Assembly (NCBI GenBank): GCA_036924085.1
Contig: JAVGWX010000005.1
Coordinates: 42,415,664-42,479,663, forward strand
Reading direction: 5' to 3'
Length of the DNA stretch: 64,000 nucleotides
Origin: Ariolimax columbianus
Lineage: Eukaryota; Mollusca; Gastropoda; Stylommatophora; Arionidae
This document shows, piece after piece, positions 41,461-50,902 of the stretch. The position numbers and the translations under genes are program-made. The notes under the pieces are model-generated. The model was given only the letters and a program-made list of their open reading frames with translations. It was not told the DNA's origin and did no database searches. Every line of letters starts with the position of its first letter. The first letter of the stretch is position 1.

Positions 41461-42250
41461 CGAAAATCTGGGGCCACCCTCTAAGTAACTTGATTGTCTC
41501 GCTAAAGGAATTGACGGAAGGGCACCACCAGGTGTGGAACCTGCGGCTTAATTTGAGTGAACACTCCAATACTGTAGAACAACTGACAAATCGAGAGCAC
41601 TACCGTTTGGGTCTAATAATGAACGTACGCTGGTATTAGACTCACAGATGACAAGTCAGCTCTCAAACACTCAAATGAAAGAACGCTACGGAAATCGTGT
41701 TTAACTCCGCAGAAACCGCAGATTTCAAATACCTGGTCATTGACAAACAAAAGCCCTCAATAAATTCGTCTGACCAAATAGTGAACGGGTGCTGGAAACA
41801 GATCATCTGAAGACAGGTCAGTTTTACCCTACAAATGACAGGGCGTTGCTACGGAAAACCAGCTCAAATCGAGAGGAGCCGCAGACACTTTGGTTCACGT
41901 ACCAGGCTGATAAGCCAAGGGCGCGAGGCTACCATGTGGGGGATTACGGCCGAACCCTTGTAAGCCGCAATCCCGCCCAAAATCTCAGCACCACTGCAAT
42001 GGGAGGCTCCTACATGCTCGGGACCTGGGGCTTGGGCCCCAGCCCTATCAGGTAGAGCCACAGTAAGAGGTCCTTGCCGTCCGCCAATCAAAGCGGGCGG
42101 ACAACTGCTCGATACTCACCTTATACGGCGATGGGGTGCGAAACCACAAACCAAAGACTTAGTACCTGGTCGGGGTGTCGAAAACAGTAGAGCAGCCACC
42201 TCACTGTGAACTGTCGAGACTCATCCACTGACCATGAGAGTTGTCCGCAC
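41461..42250 (+). pseudogene. Chimeric 18S-28S rRNA-like sequence
   Basis: At 41503-41565 the sequence is a clear match to the universal 18S block: TAAAGGAATTGACGGAAGGG, then CACCACCAGG, CCTGCGGCTTAATTTGA, about five changes in 63 nt. Weaker 18S similarity may run to about 41600. From about 41690, and strongly from 41778, it follows the 3' end of 28S: GAAGACAGGTCAGTTTTACC, a decayed sarcin-ricin loop (TCGAGAGGAGCCGCAG), TTTGGTTCACGT, GAGGCTACCATGTGGGGGAT and CGCAATCCCGCCCA. The distal end is GGTCGGGGTGTCG with GTAGAGCAGCCACCTCACTG, reaching the 28S terminus at about 42245. The rest of 18S, 5.8S, the spacers and about 85% of 28S are missing between. It is too divergent and rearranged to be functional rRNA. 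Confidence 0.85.
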
Positions 42251-42550
42251 ACCAGGCGAACAACATCTCTGTGACATTACCAGGCTTGTCCTCTGGCTAA
42301 ATGCACTCCGGCTACGATATCTACCTCTGTACGTTATCAGCCATATAACTATCATGCTGGACGCAGAAGAGATACTACGTTTCTGGCAGGACGTGACGAT
42401 CCTGGGATACAGACACACTGGACTGCCTCTCTTCCGGGTAAACCAGTCCATCTCATATATCATATCACATATCATCATTGCACCCTATAGACACGAGTAG
42501 TGAAGACTCGATAGTCTGGTAAGACAACTTCCATAAGAGAGAAAACTCTG
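42251..42550 (+). other. Sequence between rRNA-like block and LINE E
   Basis: About 300 nt follow the 28S-like terminus. They could be rDNA downstream spacer or unrelated sequence. No repeat or gene was recognised; TATCATATCACATATCATCA occurs near 42458. Confidence 0.3.
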
Positions 42551-45500
42551 ATCATAAACAACTGCTGCCTTGCAGATAGGCTGGGGACAGCCAAAGGCTA
42601 AGGAGGGCATCCCTACAGAAACGCCTGTTGAAATCGGATGCACGGGGCCGCAAGCCTAACAAAACAGTGCAACGTAAATCGCAGTACAACCTATTAGAAA
42701 AACGCATGGCGCTCATCCTGCGGAGTCCCGCCAGGCAGCGATAGTGCCGGGCCTCACGCCTCGAAGGGGCCCACCCTTGACTACTGGTGGTCACCCACCC
42801 ATGTGTCGTGGAGTCAAGGCACATGGCTATGGGGCAACTTCTATTGGCCAAAACCTCAAGACCCTCAAAATACTACAGTGGAATGCGGAGGGAGTCATTA
42901 ACAAAAAACTTTCCCTAACACACCACCTGCATGAAGGTAAGATTGACGTGGCATGTATCCAGGAAACGCACTTCAACAATAACCATAAATTCTCAATCAG
43001 AGGATACCAGACCTTCCGTCTAGATAGAGAAGGCCACAAAGGAGGGGTCCTGATACTGACCAGAAACTGCATACCGAGTAGCGCGGTATCTGTCAATCAC
43101 ACCGGACAAGCAGAAATTGTAGGAGTTGACATAATGGCTCAAGAGACGAAGCTCCGCATTTTCAATCTGTACGGACCACCAAATAGAGACCTATCGCTCT
43201 CGAGTATGGAGGTCAGAGACTCCAACTGCATAGTAGTTGGAGATTTCAACAGCCACTCGGAGAGACGGGGATACTCTGACACAGACAGCAGAGGTGACGA
43301 AGTGGAAGATTGGGAGATAGATGCAAATCTCTCCCTAATCAATAGGCCGGAGGATAGCCCTAGCTTCTATTCAAGAACATGGCATACCACCTCGACTCCA
43401 GATTTGGCCTTCTCCACACAGGACATACACCATAAATAGACCGCCAGGTAGCGACCACAGGCCGATCAGGCTAACCATTGACATGGAAGTAGGCCCACAG
43501 GAAACAAAACCGCTCCCACGTTGGAATTACAAACGAGCCGACTGGGACAGATTTGCAATCCTGACAGATGGGCTGTGTGAAACCATCAACACACGAAACA
43601 CCAAAATGAAGCCCATGGTAGAGAGCCTAAGCAAGGCAATAATGCAAGCCGCCACTGAAACCATCCCAAGAGGAGCTAGGAAAAACTATAAGCCCTACTG
43701 GAATGATGAGTTGCAGAAAGTGGAAGATGCAGTAACAAATGCTAGGAACATGGCAGAGCGAGAAAAATCCATGGAGGCAAACATCGCCCTCAAAGCCGCC
43801 GCGGCGAAGTACAAACACACTCTCAAGCAAACAGCAAGAGAAAGCTGGAAAAATAAAACGGAAAGTCTAAACCTGGACAAAGACGGGAACAAGCTATGGA
43901 AGCTAGTCAGAGCCATGAACGACGAAACCCCGTCAAATAAACAAATTACTATCAAGCAGGGCGAGAACTTGATCACAGGTAAGAAAGCCGCAAACGCCTT
44001 TGTCGATCACTATGCCAGAGCAAACCACATCGAGGTCCCTGCAGATAAGCATACAGACATTAGCGAAGAGCTAAAGGGACACGAAAACATGAATACGGCT
44101 CCTGAAGAGCACATGATGGCCAAACTAACAATGCGCGAAATGGAAGAGTCTATGAGAACACTAAAGAAAAGGAAATCTCCCGGAAAAGACGGGATAACAA
44201 ACAAAATGCTGATGGGGCTGGGCCAAACAGCGAAGAAGAAACTGCTATCGGTCCTGAACCAAAGCTGGAAAAGGGGAATAGTACCACAGGCATGGAAAGA
44301 CGCAATACTGGTACCAGTACCAAAAACAGGAAAGGACAAAACAGATCCAAATGGATACCGGCCCATAAGCCTACTGAGCTGTGTCGGCAAGCTGATGGAA
44401 CGGATGATAAACACAAGACTGATGTGGCATCTGGAAGAAAAACGAATACTAATTCCACAGCAAGCCGGCTTTAGACAGCACAGATCCACTGAGGACCAGG
44501 TCATCCTCATAGCCCAGGAGATAGAAGATGCCTACCAGGCACAGAAACACACAGTAGCTGTTTGGGTGGATCTGGAAAAGGCATTTGACAAAGTCTGGAA
44601 AGATGGACTTAGAGTCAAGCTAAGAAGAAGTGATGTCTGTGGGAAGATGTACAAGTGGATCAACCACTACCTCAAACAAAGAACGGCCAGAGTCCAAGTA
44701 CAAGGGCAGATGAGCAAAAAGGTGACACTCGAGCAGGGAGTACCCCAAGGGGGAGTATTGTCACCCACACTCTTCCTGGTATATATAAACGATATTACAG
44801 AGAATATACCAAGAAGAGTCCATAGCTCAATGTTTGCAGACGATCTGGCTATGTAGACCTCTGAAAAGAATCTCACCATAGCAAGAAATCGGATGCAGAC
44901 GGCCCTAACATCGCTGGAAGAGTGGGCGAACTCATGGCTGGTCAAAATAAACGAGGAGAAAACCACATGCACAATATTCTCGCTTTCATTAAAACCCCAA
45001 AGTACCAAATTAAGTCTAAATGGCAAAATCCTGCAGCCAAACGACAACCCAACCTATCTGGGAGTCACATTTGATCGGCGCATGACATGGAAAAGTCAGA
45101 TTGAGAGAAACCGAATGAAAGCCAGAGAAAGAATGGCAATCATGAGGAAACTTGCTGGCACAAGCTGGGGAGCAGACGAAGGCATACTAAAGAAACTGTA
45201 CACTGGAAGAGTGAGACCAGTTCTCGAGTATGGCATTGCGGCATGGACAACAGCAGCGAAGGCGAACTTCGATAAAGTTAACAAACTTCAAAACCAAGCC
45301 ATGAGAATTATAACAGGTGGCATGAAGTCAACGCCAATTGTAGAACTTGAAAAGATTACAAAACTGCAATCCATGACCGATAGAAGAGACTGCAGAGCCC
45401 AGCTGCAGTCAGAGAAACTCCGAAGACTGACCGACCATCCAATGCACCAGAGACTAAACAATTTGGGAAATGGGAAACTAAAGCGGAGAAACTTTGCAGA

Positions 45501-46540
45501 AATAGCCAAAGCAAAGATGCACGAAGATCCCATAAACGCACTAACAACACCAAAACCCATCACTACTGTACGAAAACCTACCTGGAGGCAGGATATATTT
45601 CCAGAGGTGGTAGAAAATATACCAGGTATTGCAAACAAAAACTGCCAGACTGAAAAAGAAAGGAGAGATACTACCCTAAGCTTCATAACGAAAAGCTACC
45701 CAAGCATGGACTGGACCCATGCATACACCGACGGTTCTGTAACAAACACAACACAGAACGGAGGGGCAGGAGCATTCCTGAACCTACCAAATGGCAGAAA
45801 AATAACACTGTCATTCGCTACTGGTCAGTACACAAGCAATTTCAGAGCGGAGGCAGAGGCACTGAGGGCGGCAGTGGAAGAAATGGTGACACACAGTGAA
45901 AATGAGAGAAATATAGTCCTGCTGACAGATGCTCTCGCCGTAGTCACAGCGCTAAAAAGCCAGAAAAACACTGAGCTTAATGACTTAAGAGCAGCACTCT
46001 GCAAACTGTGCCAGCAGTCCGCACCAAAAAGGGTAGTGGTACAGTGGGTTCCGTCACACTGCAACATCCAAGGCAACGAGGAGGCAGACAGACTGGCAAA
46101 AGAAGGTGCAAGACTAAAACAAACAGATACCAGTATGACGTACGAAGAGTCAAAACGGCTTATCAAAGCCAGATACATGACCAAATGGGAAACCGAACAT
46201 ACTGGTTACACCAAAAACGATGCCTATTACCAGTTGAACCGAAGAGAGCAGGTCGTTGTCTTCAGACTTCGCACTGGCCACAACAGACTGACGTACCACC
46301 TATTCAACAAATTGAAGATAGGGTGTACCGACGAATGCCCGTGCGGTACTGGTAAAATGACCGCTGAACATCTGCTGCAGAACTGCCCGACATACGAGGA
46401 TCAGAGAGAGCAGATGTGGCCATTACCAGTGGAACTGCAAGACAAGCTCTATGGCAGTGGCGACACCCTCAGGATGACCGCCGCTTTTTTCGAAAAAATA
46501 ATGGTTACTGTCTGACTGCGTACGCAGAAGAAGAAGAAGA
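42551..46540 (+). mobile_element. I-like LINE, nearly full-length copy E
   Basis: It starts with ATCATAAACAACTGCTGCCT, like LINE B, and ends with GCGTACGCAG plus a (GAA)n tail at 46526-46541. It is very close to LINE B in sequence and the same subfamily (end EKIMVTV). It is interrupted by three lesions described under its pseudogene. No clean target-site duplication was found: ATAAGAGAGAAAACTCTG precedes and ATGGTTAGCACTATGC follows. It may therefore have arrived together with the rRNA-like block. Confidence 0.88.
42638..46515 (+). pseudogene. Broken endonuclease-RT-RNase H ORF of LINE E
   Basis: The ATG equivalent to LINE B's start is at 42638. An 11-nt deletion near 42671 shifts the leader. 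The endonuclease frame is then open at 42744-43436 (LQWNAEGVINKK, IQETHFNNN, GDFNSHSERRG) until a combined 20-nt loss (1 + 19 nt, between short CAGGT repeats) near 43430-43450 removes the stretch just before SDHRP. RT is open from 43483 to a TAG at 44854-44856, where Trp follows FADDLAM. The frame continues from there to 46515 with RNase H and Cys/His intact (540 codons from 44893). Four segments would need repair, so it is not autonomous as it stands. Confidence 0.88.
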
Positions 46541-46629
46541 AATGGTTAGCACTATGCACGAAAATCAGATTAATGCGTACACTGGTCCTGTCAATATTCC
46601 TCTATGCGTGTGAGAAGAAGAAGAAGAAG
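46541..46629 (+). other. Orphan segment ending in (GAA)n
   Basis: About 73 nt of unknown origin after LINE E's tail are followed by a second (GAA)n run at about 46613-46629. This run lies immediately against the 56-bp duplication, so the whole block 41461-46629 ends in the tail type used by the I-like LINE. Confidence 0.55.
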
Positions 46630-46685
46630 TTTCCAATACCTGGTATATTTTCTACCACCTCTGGAAATATATCCTGCCTCCAGGT
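46630..46685. repeat. 56-bp direct duplication, right copy
   Basis: Partner of 41405-41460 with three mismatches. Confidence 0.75.
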
Positions 46686-47617
46686 AGGTTTTCGTACAGT
46701 AGTGATGGGCTTTGGTGTTGTTAGTGCGTTTATGGGATCTTCGTGCATCTTTGCTTTGGCTATTTCTGCAAAGTTTCTCCGCTTTAGTTTCCCATTTCCC
46801 AAATTGTTTAGTCTCTGGTGCATTGGGTGGTCAGTCAGTCTTCGGAGTTTCTCTGACTGCAGCTGGGCTCTGCAGTCTCTTCTATGGTCATGGGTTGCAG
46901 CTTTGTAATCTTTTCAAGTTCTATAATTGGCGTTGACTTCATGCCTCCTGTTATAACTCTCATGGCTTGGTTTTGAAGTTTGTTAACTTTATCGAAGTTC
47001 GCCTTTGCTGCTGTTGTCCATGCCGCAATGCCATACTCGAGAACTGGTCTCACTCTTCCAGTGTACAGTTTCTTTAGTATACTTTCGTCTGCTCCCCAGC
47101 TTGTGCCAGCAAGTTTCCTCATGATTGCCATTCCTTCTCTGGCTCTCATTCGGTTTCTCTCGATCTGACTTTTCCCTGTCATGCGCCGATCAAATGTGAC
47201 TCCCAGATAGTTTGGGTTGTCGTTTGGCTGCAGGAATTTGCCATTTAGACTTAATTTGGTGTTTTGGGGTTTGATTGAAAGCGAGAATATTGTACATGTG
47301 GTTTTCTCCTCGTTTATTTGACCAGCCATGAGTTCGCCTACTCTTCCAGCGATGTTAGGGCCTGCTGCATCCGATTTCTTGCTATGGTGAGATTCTTTTC
47401 AGAGGTCCACATAGCCAGATCGTCTGCAAACATTGAGCTATGGACTCTTCTTGGTATATTCTCTGTAATGTCGTTTATATACACCAGGAAGAGTGTGGGT
47501 GACAGTACTCCCCCTTGGGGTACTCCCTGCTCGAGTGTCACCTTTTTGCTCATCTGCACTTGAACTTGGACTCTGGCCGTTCTGTTTTTGAGGTAGTGGT
47601 TGATCCACTTGTACATT
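46630..47617 (-). mobile_element. I-like LINE H, upstream half (F)
   Basis: In reverse from 47617: MYKWINHYLKNRTARVQVQV, GVPQGGVLSPTLFLVYINDI, SMFADDLAMWTSEKN, then after a one-base deletion near 47325 INEEKTTCTIFSLSIKPQNT, NYLGVTFDRRMTGKSQIERN, RPVLEYGIAAWTTAAKANFD, and after another small deletion near 46890 LGNGKLKRRNFAEIAKAK. It ends in VVENIPGIGN at 46630. Together with 40498-41460 it makes one continuous 5'-truncated element bounded by the 11-bp duplication. Confidence 0.82.
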
Positions 47618-47628
47618 CTATCTCATTT
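47618..47628. repeat. Target-site duplication of nest, right
   Basis: Exact partner of 40487-40497. Confidence 0.85.
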
Positions 47629-47960
47629 AAATGTAATTCATTCCTGTCTAGCATTTTACTTTTTTCTATTTTCACATCAATAAATTCTATATCCATATCT
47701 GCACACATCTCATACAACCTTAGATTGATACCTATTTTCTTCTGCCTAGATAGTCTGACCCATCTGCTCTATCAAAAATACCTTTCATGGTGACCTTCCT
47801 GTACTTTTTTTCTGACTCTTGTATCTTTGTATTATTATTTCTGTACAATCTCTCTTTAGATTGTTTGTACCTACCATTACCACAACATGACTGTTCACTC
47901 TATCATCTTTATTTTCCCTTCCATATCCTCAATTTTAGCTCCACAAATATCCATTTAAAA
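47618..47960 (-). mobile_element. L2/CR1-like LINE, ORF1 part
   Basis: Reverse-strand pieces read WIFVELKIEDME, GINLRLYEMCADMDIEFIDV, KIEKSKMLDRNELHLNEI, then pass through the duplicated target into the ORF1 end at 40497. L2/CR1 elements can carry an esterase-like ORF1 whose C-terminus has DGxHLNxxG; ELHLNEIGQH fits that pattern. Stops and shifts are present. Confidence 0.6.
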
Positions 47961-48676
47961 AAAAAATTGTATTTAAAACATTTTTCCTGAAACAAAGCCC
48001 TTAACTTAAAGTATGCATTTAAACTGATATTATATGTTAATATTAAACAAAATGAGCTATAATTATGATTAGTAAATCAAAAGAAATATAAGTAAACTAT
48101 CTATTACATGAAGTATTCATAATAAAAATATTAGTATGAAACATTAAATGTGGAATGGAATTTATTTTGAATCTTTTTACTCACATGTATTTGTATTTTT
48201 GCATAATTCGATCAATAGCATTACCACTTTGCTCTTCATTTGTGTCCCAGTCAGTGAAAATCAGATGTATTGAATATCCATGTGTAATTCTGATGCATGA
48301 TCATTGGTCTGATCAAATCATTTCACAGCTCTTAAGGCCCTAATTCCACAGCGCAGAATGCCCCAAGTTTAAGAATCTACCAGAAATGTAAATACAGGCA
48401 GAATAAAACAATCTCTTCATTAAACAAAAGCTGGCTGCACATGTGTTGAAAATTCCACCATACTCTTATTAAATGTCATAGCTAAGCAACAAAGTGAAAT
48501 ACACCATGTGAGAAATTGATTTCAGCCAAATCAGACAGCAATGTAAGTTTTGTGTGCCATTGATTACAATTGAATGGAACTGTAAAAAGTTAAAGAATGT
48601 ATACCATGTCATCTTCATTCAAAGAGATAAATTGTGGCTTAAATCCCAGCATTTCAAACTTTCCTAAAAATACAGA
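47961..48676 (-). other. AT-rich sequence, probably 3' UTR/flank of TTC36-like gene
   Basis: No repeat or ORF was recognised. It lies directly downstream (in gene orientation) of the TTC36-like stop codon, so part of it is likely 3' UTR. TTTATT (AATAAA in reverse) occurs near 48160, but the true polyadenylation site is unknown. Confidence 0.35.
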
Positions 48677-48843
48677 TTACACCTCTGGTTCAGGTTGGCC
48701 TGATCTCAGCTTGTGCATCACATCACATAACATTTGATTACACAAAGCAGCATAAGGATTCATAGCTGCCAGGAGTTGTTTGGCAAATCCACTACCCAAA
48801 TTTGCAGCTTTTTCAAAGTCCTGCTTGGCACCTTCATCATCAC
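48677..48843 (-). CDS. TTC36: TTC36-like protein, last coding exon
   Basis: After an acceptor AG (48845-48844), the exon begins with the two bases completing a Gly codon. It reads DDEGAKQDFEKAANLGSGFA, KQLLAAMNPYAALCNQMLCD and VMHKLRSGQPEPEV, then stops with TAA at 48679-48677. The ending NPYAALCNxMLxxxMxxLR is the hallmark C-terminus of tetratricopeptide repeat protein 36. The last TPR helix pair (AKQDFEKAANLGS) is present. TTC36 is a small cytosolic TPR scaffold; no enzyme activity is expected. Phase matches the exon ending at 49612. Confidence 0.85.
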
Positions 48844-49611
48844 CTGATCAAAATAAGTCAAAACCGCGTTGTTTTTATTTTGTTTACTACATGTAATTTG
48901 AAATTCAGAATATGTAAATAAAATGATTATATGACATACAAATATTTGAGTAAAATGTTAACAACTAAAATAATTTAATAATGAATCAATGCTAAATGTA
49001 GCACAATTACGGTTGTTTAAAGTGAACTACAAGTATTTCCAACTAGCTAATAATTTATATATTTGTAAGGTATATTCTAACATGATTATTTTTATGAACA
49101 CTATAGTCCAAGTGTTACTGGGATCTGAAAGCAGAACAAAGAATAGTAACTCTCTAACCTGCCAGGCATGGCATAAGAGATGACTAAGGAAGATTTGGCA
49201 TGAGGTTGATTACCACACACTGTAGAAACTTTAAACCACAAAAGCTTCAATTGATACAGGAGGGTCAGAATTTCTTGATACCCGAGTAGTCTCGAGGCAA
49301 ACAGAAAAGACCCACTGTTCCCTTCCAAGCATGTCATAAAAGGCAACTAAGAAAGATTGTGCATGGGGTTGGTGACCTCACCATGGAAAAACCATCATTA
49401 CTGAAATCATACTGCAAATAACTGGATTTGCACTTCCCTAAAAGCTGGTTTATGGTAAACCAAATTTAATGTTGGACCCATGCTTCACCAAATGAGGTGA
49501 AAGGAAAAGATTAACATTTGTTGACTTAGGCACGTATTTTTTGAAGACCTATGATCCACTCTGAGCTGAAAAGGTATTGATATTATTGACTTTAGATATA
49601 TTTAAGGTTAC

Positions 49612-49713
49612 CTTCTCGTTTGCGGATAAGACCCCTTTGGGTAAATGCTTGACAGGCAACATTCCCAGTCTCATGACTCTGTTCCAGAGCTCTCTCTAAA
49701 TCTGCCTTGGCAC
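49612..49713 (-). CDS. TTC36: TTC36-like protein, middle exon
   Basis: The 102-nt exon lies between acceptor AG (49715-49714) and donor GT (49611-49610). It reads AKADLERALEQSHETGNVAC and QAFTQRGLIRKREG. This corresponds to the second TPR (GALEDLERAVELS...SFVQRGLLxRLxG in the family). Both ends fall after the first base of a Gly codon, so it is a symmetric phase-1 exon. Confidence 0.85.
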
Positions 49714-50053
49714 CTGCAGAAAACTTTAAATAATGATGACATATGAAACAAAAATCACATGTTATGGTTACACCAGTTTCATTGTCTTTTACTGCTTCTG
49801 CCTAGAAAAATGATTACACAAAACAAGACTTCCAAATTTTACTAGCAATAAAGAATTATGTAGGAACTACAATCTGCACAAGTGCAACAATTTTTTTTAA
49901 AACAACAAGGAAATGCACATTGAAGTTATTTTAAATAGCAAGTATTTCAAAGATGTGTGCGATTTTCCATTCCAAAAATTACATTTCTTACGAGATCTAG
50001 CATTTTAGAGCACAAAGTAACTACCAAGCATCACAATGAGAATGGATTGATAC

Positions 50054-50254
50054 CTGTTATGTCACCTTTCAGTCTGAGAGCCTGGGCACGGTTGTTATAT
50101 GTAGATGGCCACTCTGGTGCTATGCTCACTGCTAGATTAAAGAGGTTAATGGCTGAATCAAAATTTCCAGCTTCTGCTGCTTTGACACCTTGAATTTCGA
50201 GCTCCTTTGCTTTTTTAACTTGTTTGCTACATTCTGCAGCTTCTTTATAAAGAC
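50054..50254 (-). CDS. TTC36: TTC36-like protein, first recognised exon
   Basis: The exon follows CTCCGTAG (AG 50256-50255) and ends at a donor GT (50053-50052). It reads LYKEAAECSKQVKKAKELEI, QGVKAAEAGNFDSAINLFNL, AVSIAPEWPSTYNNRAQALR and LKGDITG. ELExQGVxAAEAG and YNNRAQAxRLxGD are diagnostic for TTC36's first TPR. A Met exists upstream in the intron (MFDSVG) but the split Gly codon and family length argue for a missing 5' exon, which would encode the acidic N-terminus. It was not found between 50257 and 53100. The acceptor's pyrimidine tract is weak. Confidence 0.82.
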
Positions 50255-50256
50255 CT

Positions 50257-50542
50257 ACGGAGTCAAACATTAGCCATTTTAATTCAAGCTTTTAAAGAAG
50301 TTACTATACAAGCAATACTAAGAGTAAGATAATTTAACTGTACATCTTTATCTATTTGAGAATGGCAGATGCCAACACTGGAAATAAAGTATGATTTAAC
50401 TATCAGCTCTCTTTCTTATTTTTTGACTGACAAATAAATAGCATTTACAAACAATTACAATCACCCTCATCTCATTTATTTGCAGACTTTCACTCGCAAT
50501 GACAAGAGACATAGCCGGTACTAACATATTGGTGAGATTGGT

Positions 50543-50545
<3 letters not shown>
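50257..50545 (-). other. Intron-like sequence of TTC36-like gene
   Basis: No exon, repeat or motif is visible. It probably belongs to the first intron, which also contains the mariner-derived repeats that follow. Confidence 0.35.

Positions 50546-50548
<3 letters not shown>

Positions 50549-50599
<51 letters not shown>
50549..50599. repeat. (AT)n microsatellite 1
   Basis: About 25 AT units directly before the mariner-derived sequence. Confidence 0.95.
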
Positions 50600-50600
<1 letters not shown>

Positions 50601-50832
50601 GTGGCGTGTTCAAATGAAACCGGACCAAACTGCAACAAGTACGTACGATTTGCATGATGACGTTACTTCTGGTGTAAACAGCACATACCGACTGTCAATT
50701 TTGCAAAATTTCATTATCCTCAGCAGACCGTTGAAAACATGGCGGGTGTGATACAAAATCCATCCAGAGTTGATCAGCGAGCGGTGATTCGGTTTCTAAC
50801 AGCTGAAGGATGTCGACCAGTTGACATTCATC
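50600..50832 (+). mobile_element. Mariner-derived element, truncated copy
   Basis: It begins CGTGGCGTGTTCAAATGAAA and contains the start of a mariner-type transposase at 50739 (MAGVIQNPSRVDQRAVIRFL, TAEGCRPVDIH), a Mos1-like HTH. It is cut at ATTCATC, where a second (AT)n block and a second copy begin. The structure is a tandem duplication of microsatellite plus element start. Confidence 0.75.
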
Positions 50833-50838
50833 ATTGGT

Positions 50839-50844
<6 letters not shown>

Positions 50845-50901
<57 letters not shown>
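50845..50901. repeat. (AT)n microsatellite 2
   Basis: About 28 AT units, six bases longer than the one at 50549. Second unit of the same tandem duplication. Confidence 0.95.

Positions 50902-50902
<1 letters not shown>

Noticed and set aside
41461..42250. Functional rRNA gene
   Set aside because: Most of 18S, 5.8S, both spacers and most of 28S are missing, and conserved loops are mutated.
42551..46540. Independent target-site duplication for LINE E
   Set aside because: Flanks ATAAGAGAGAAAACTCTG and ATGGTTAGCACTATGC share nothing convincing, so no duplication is claimed.
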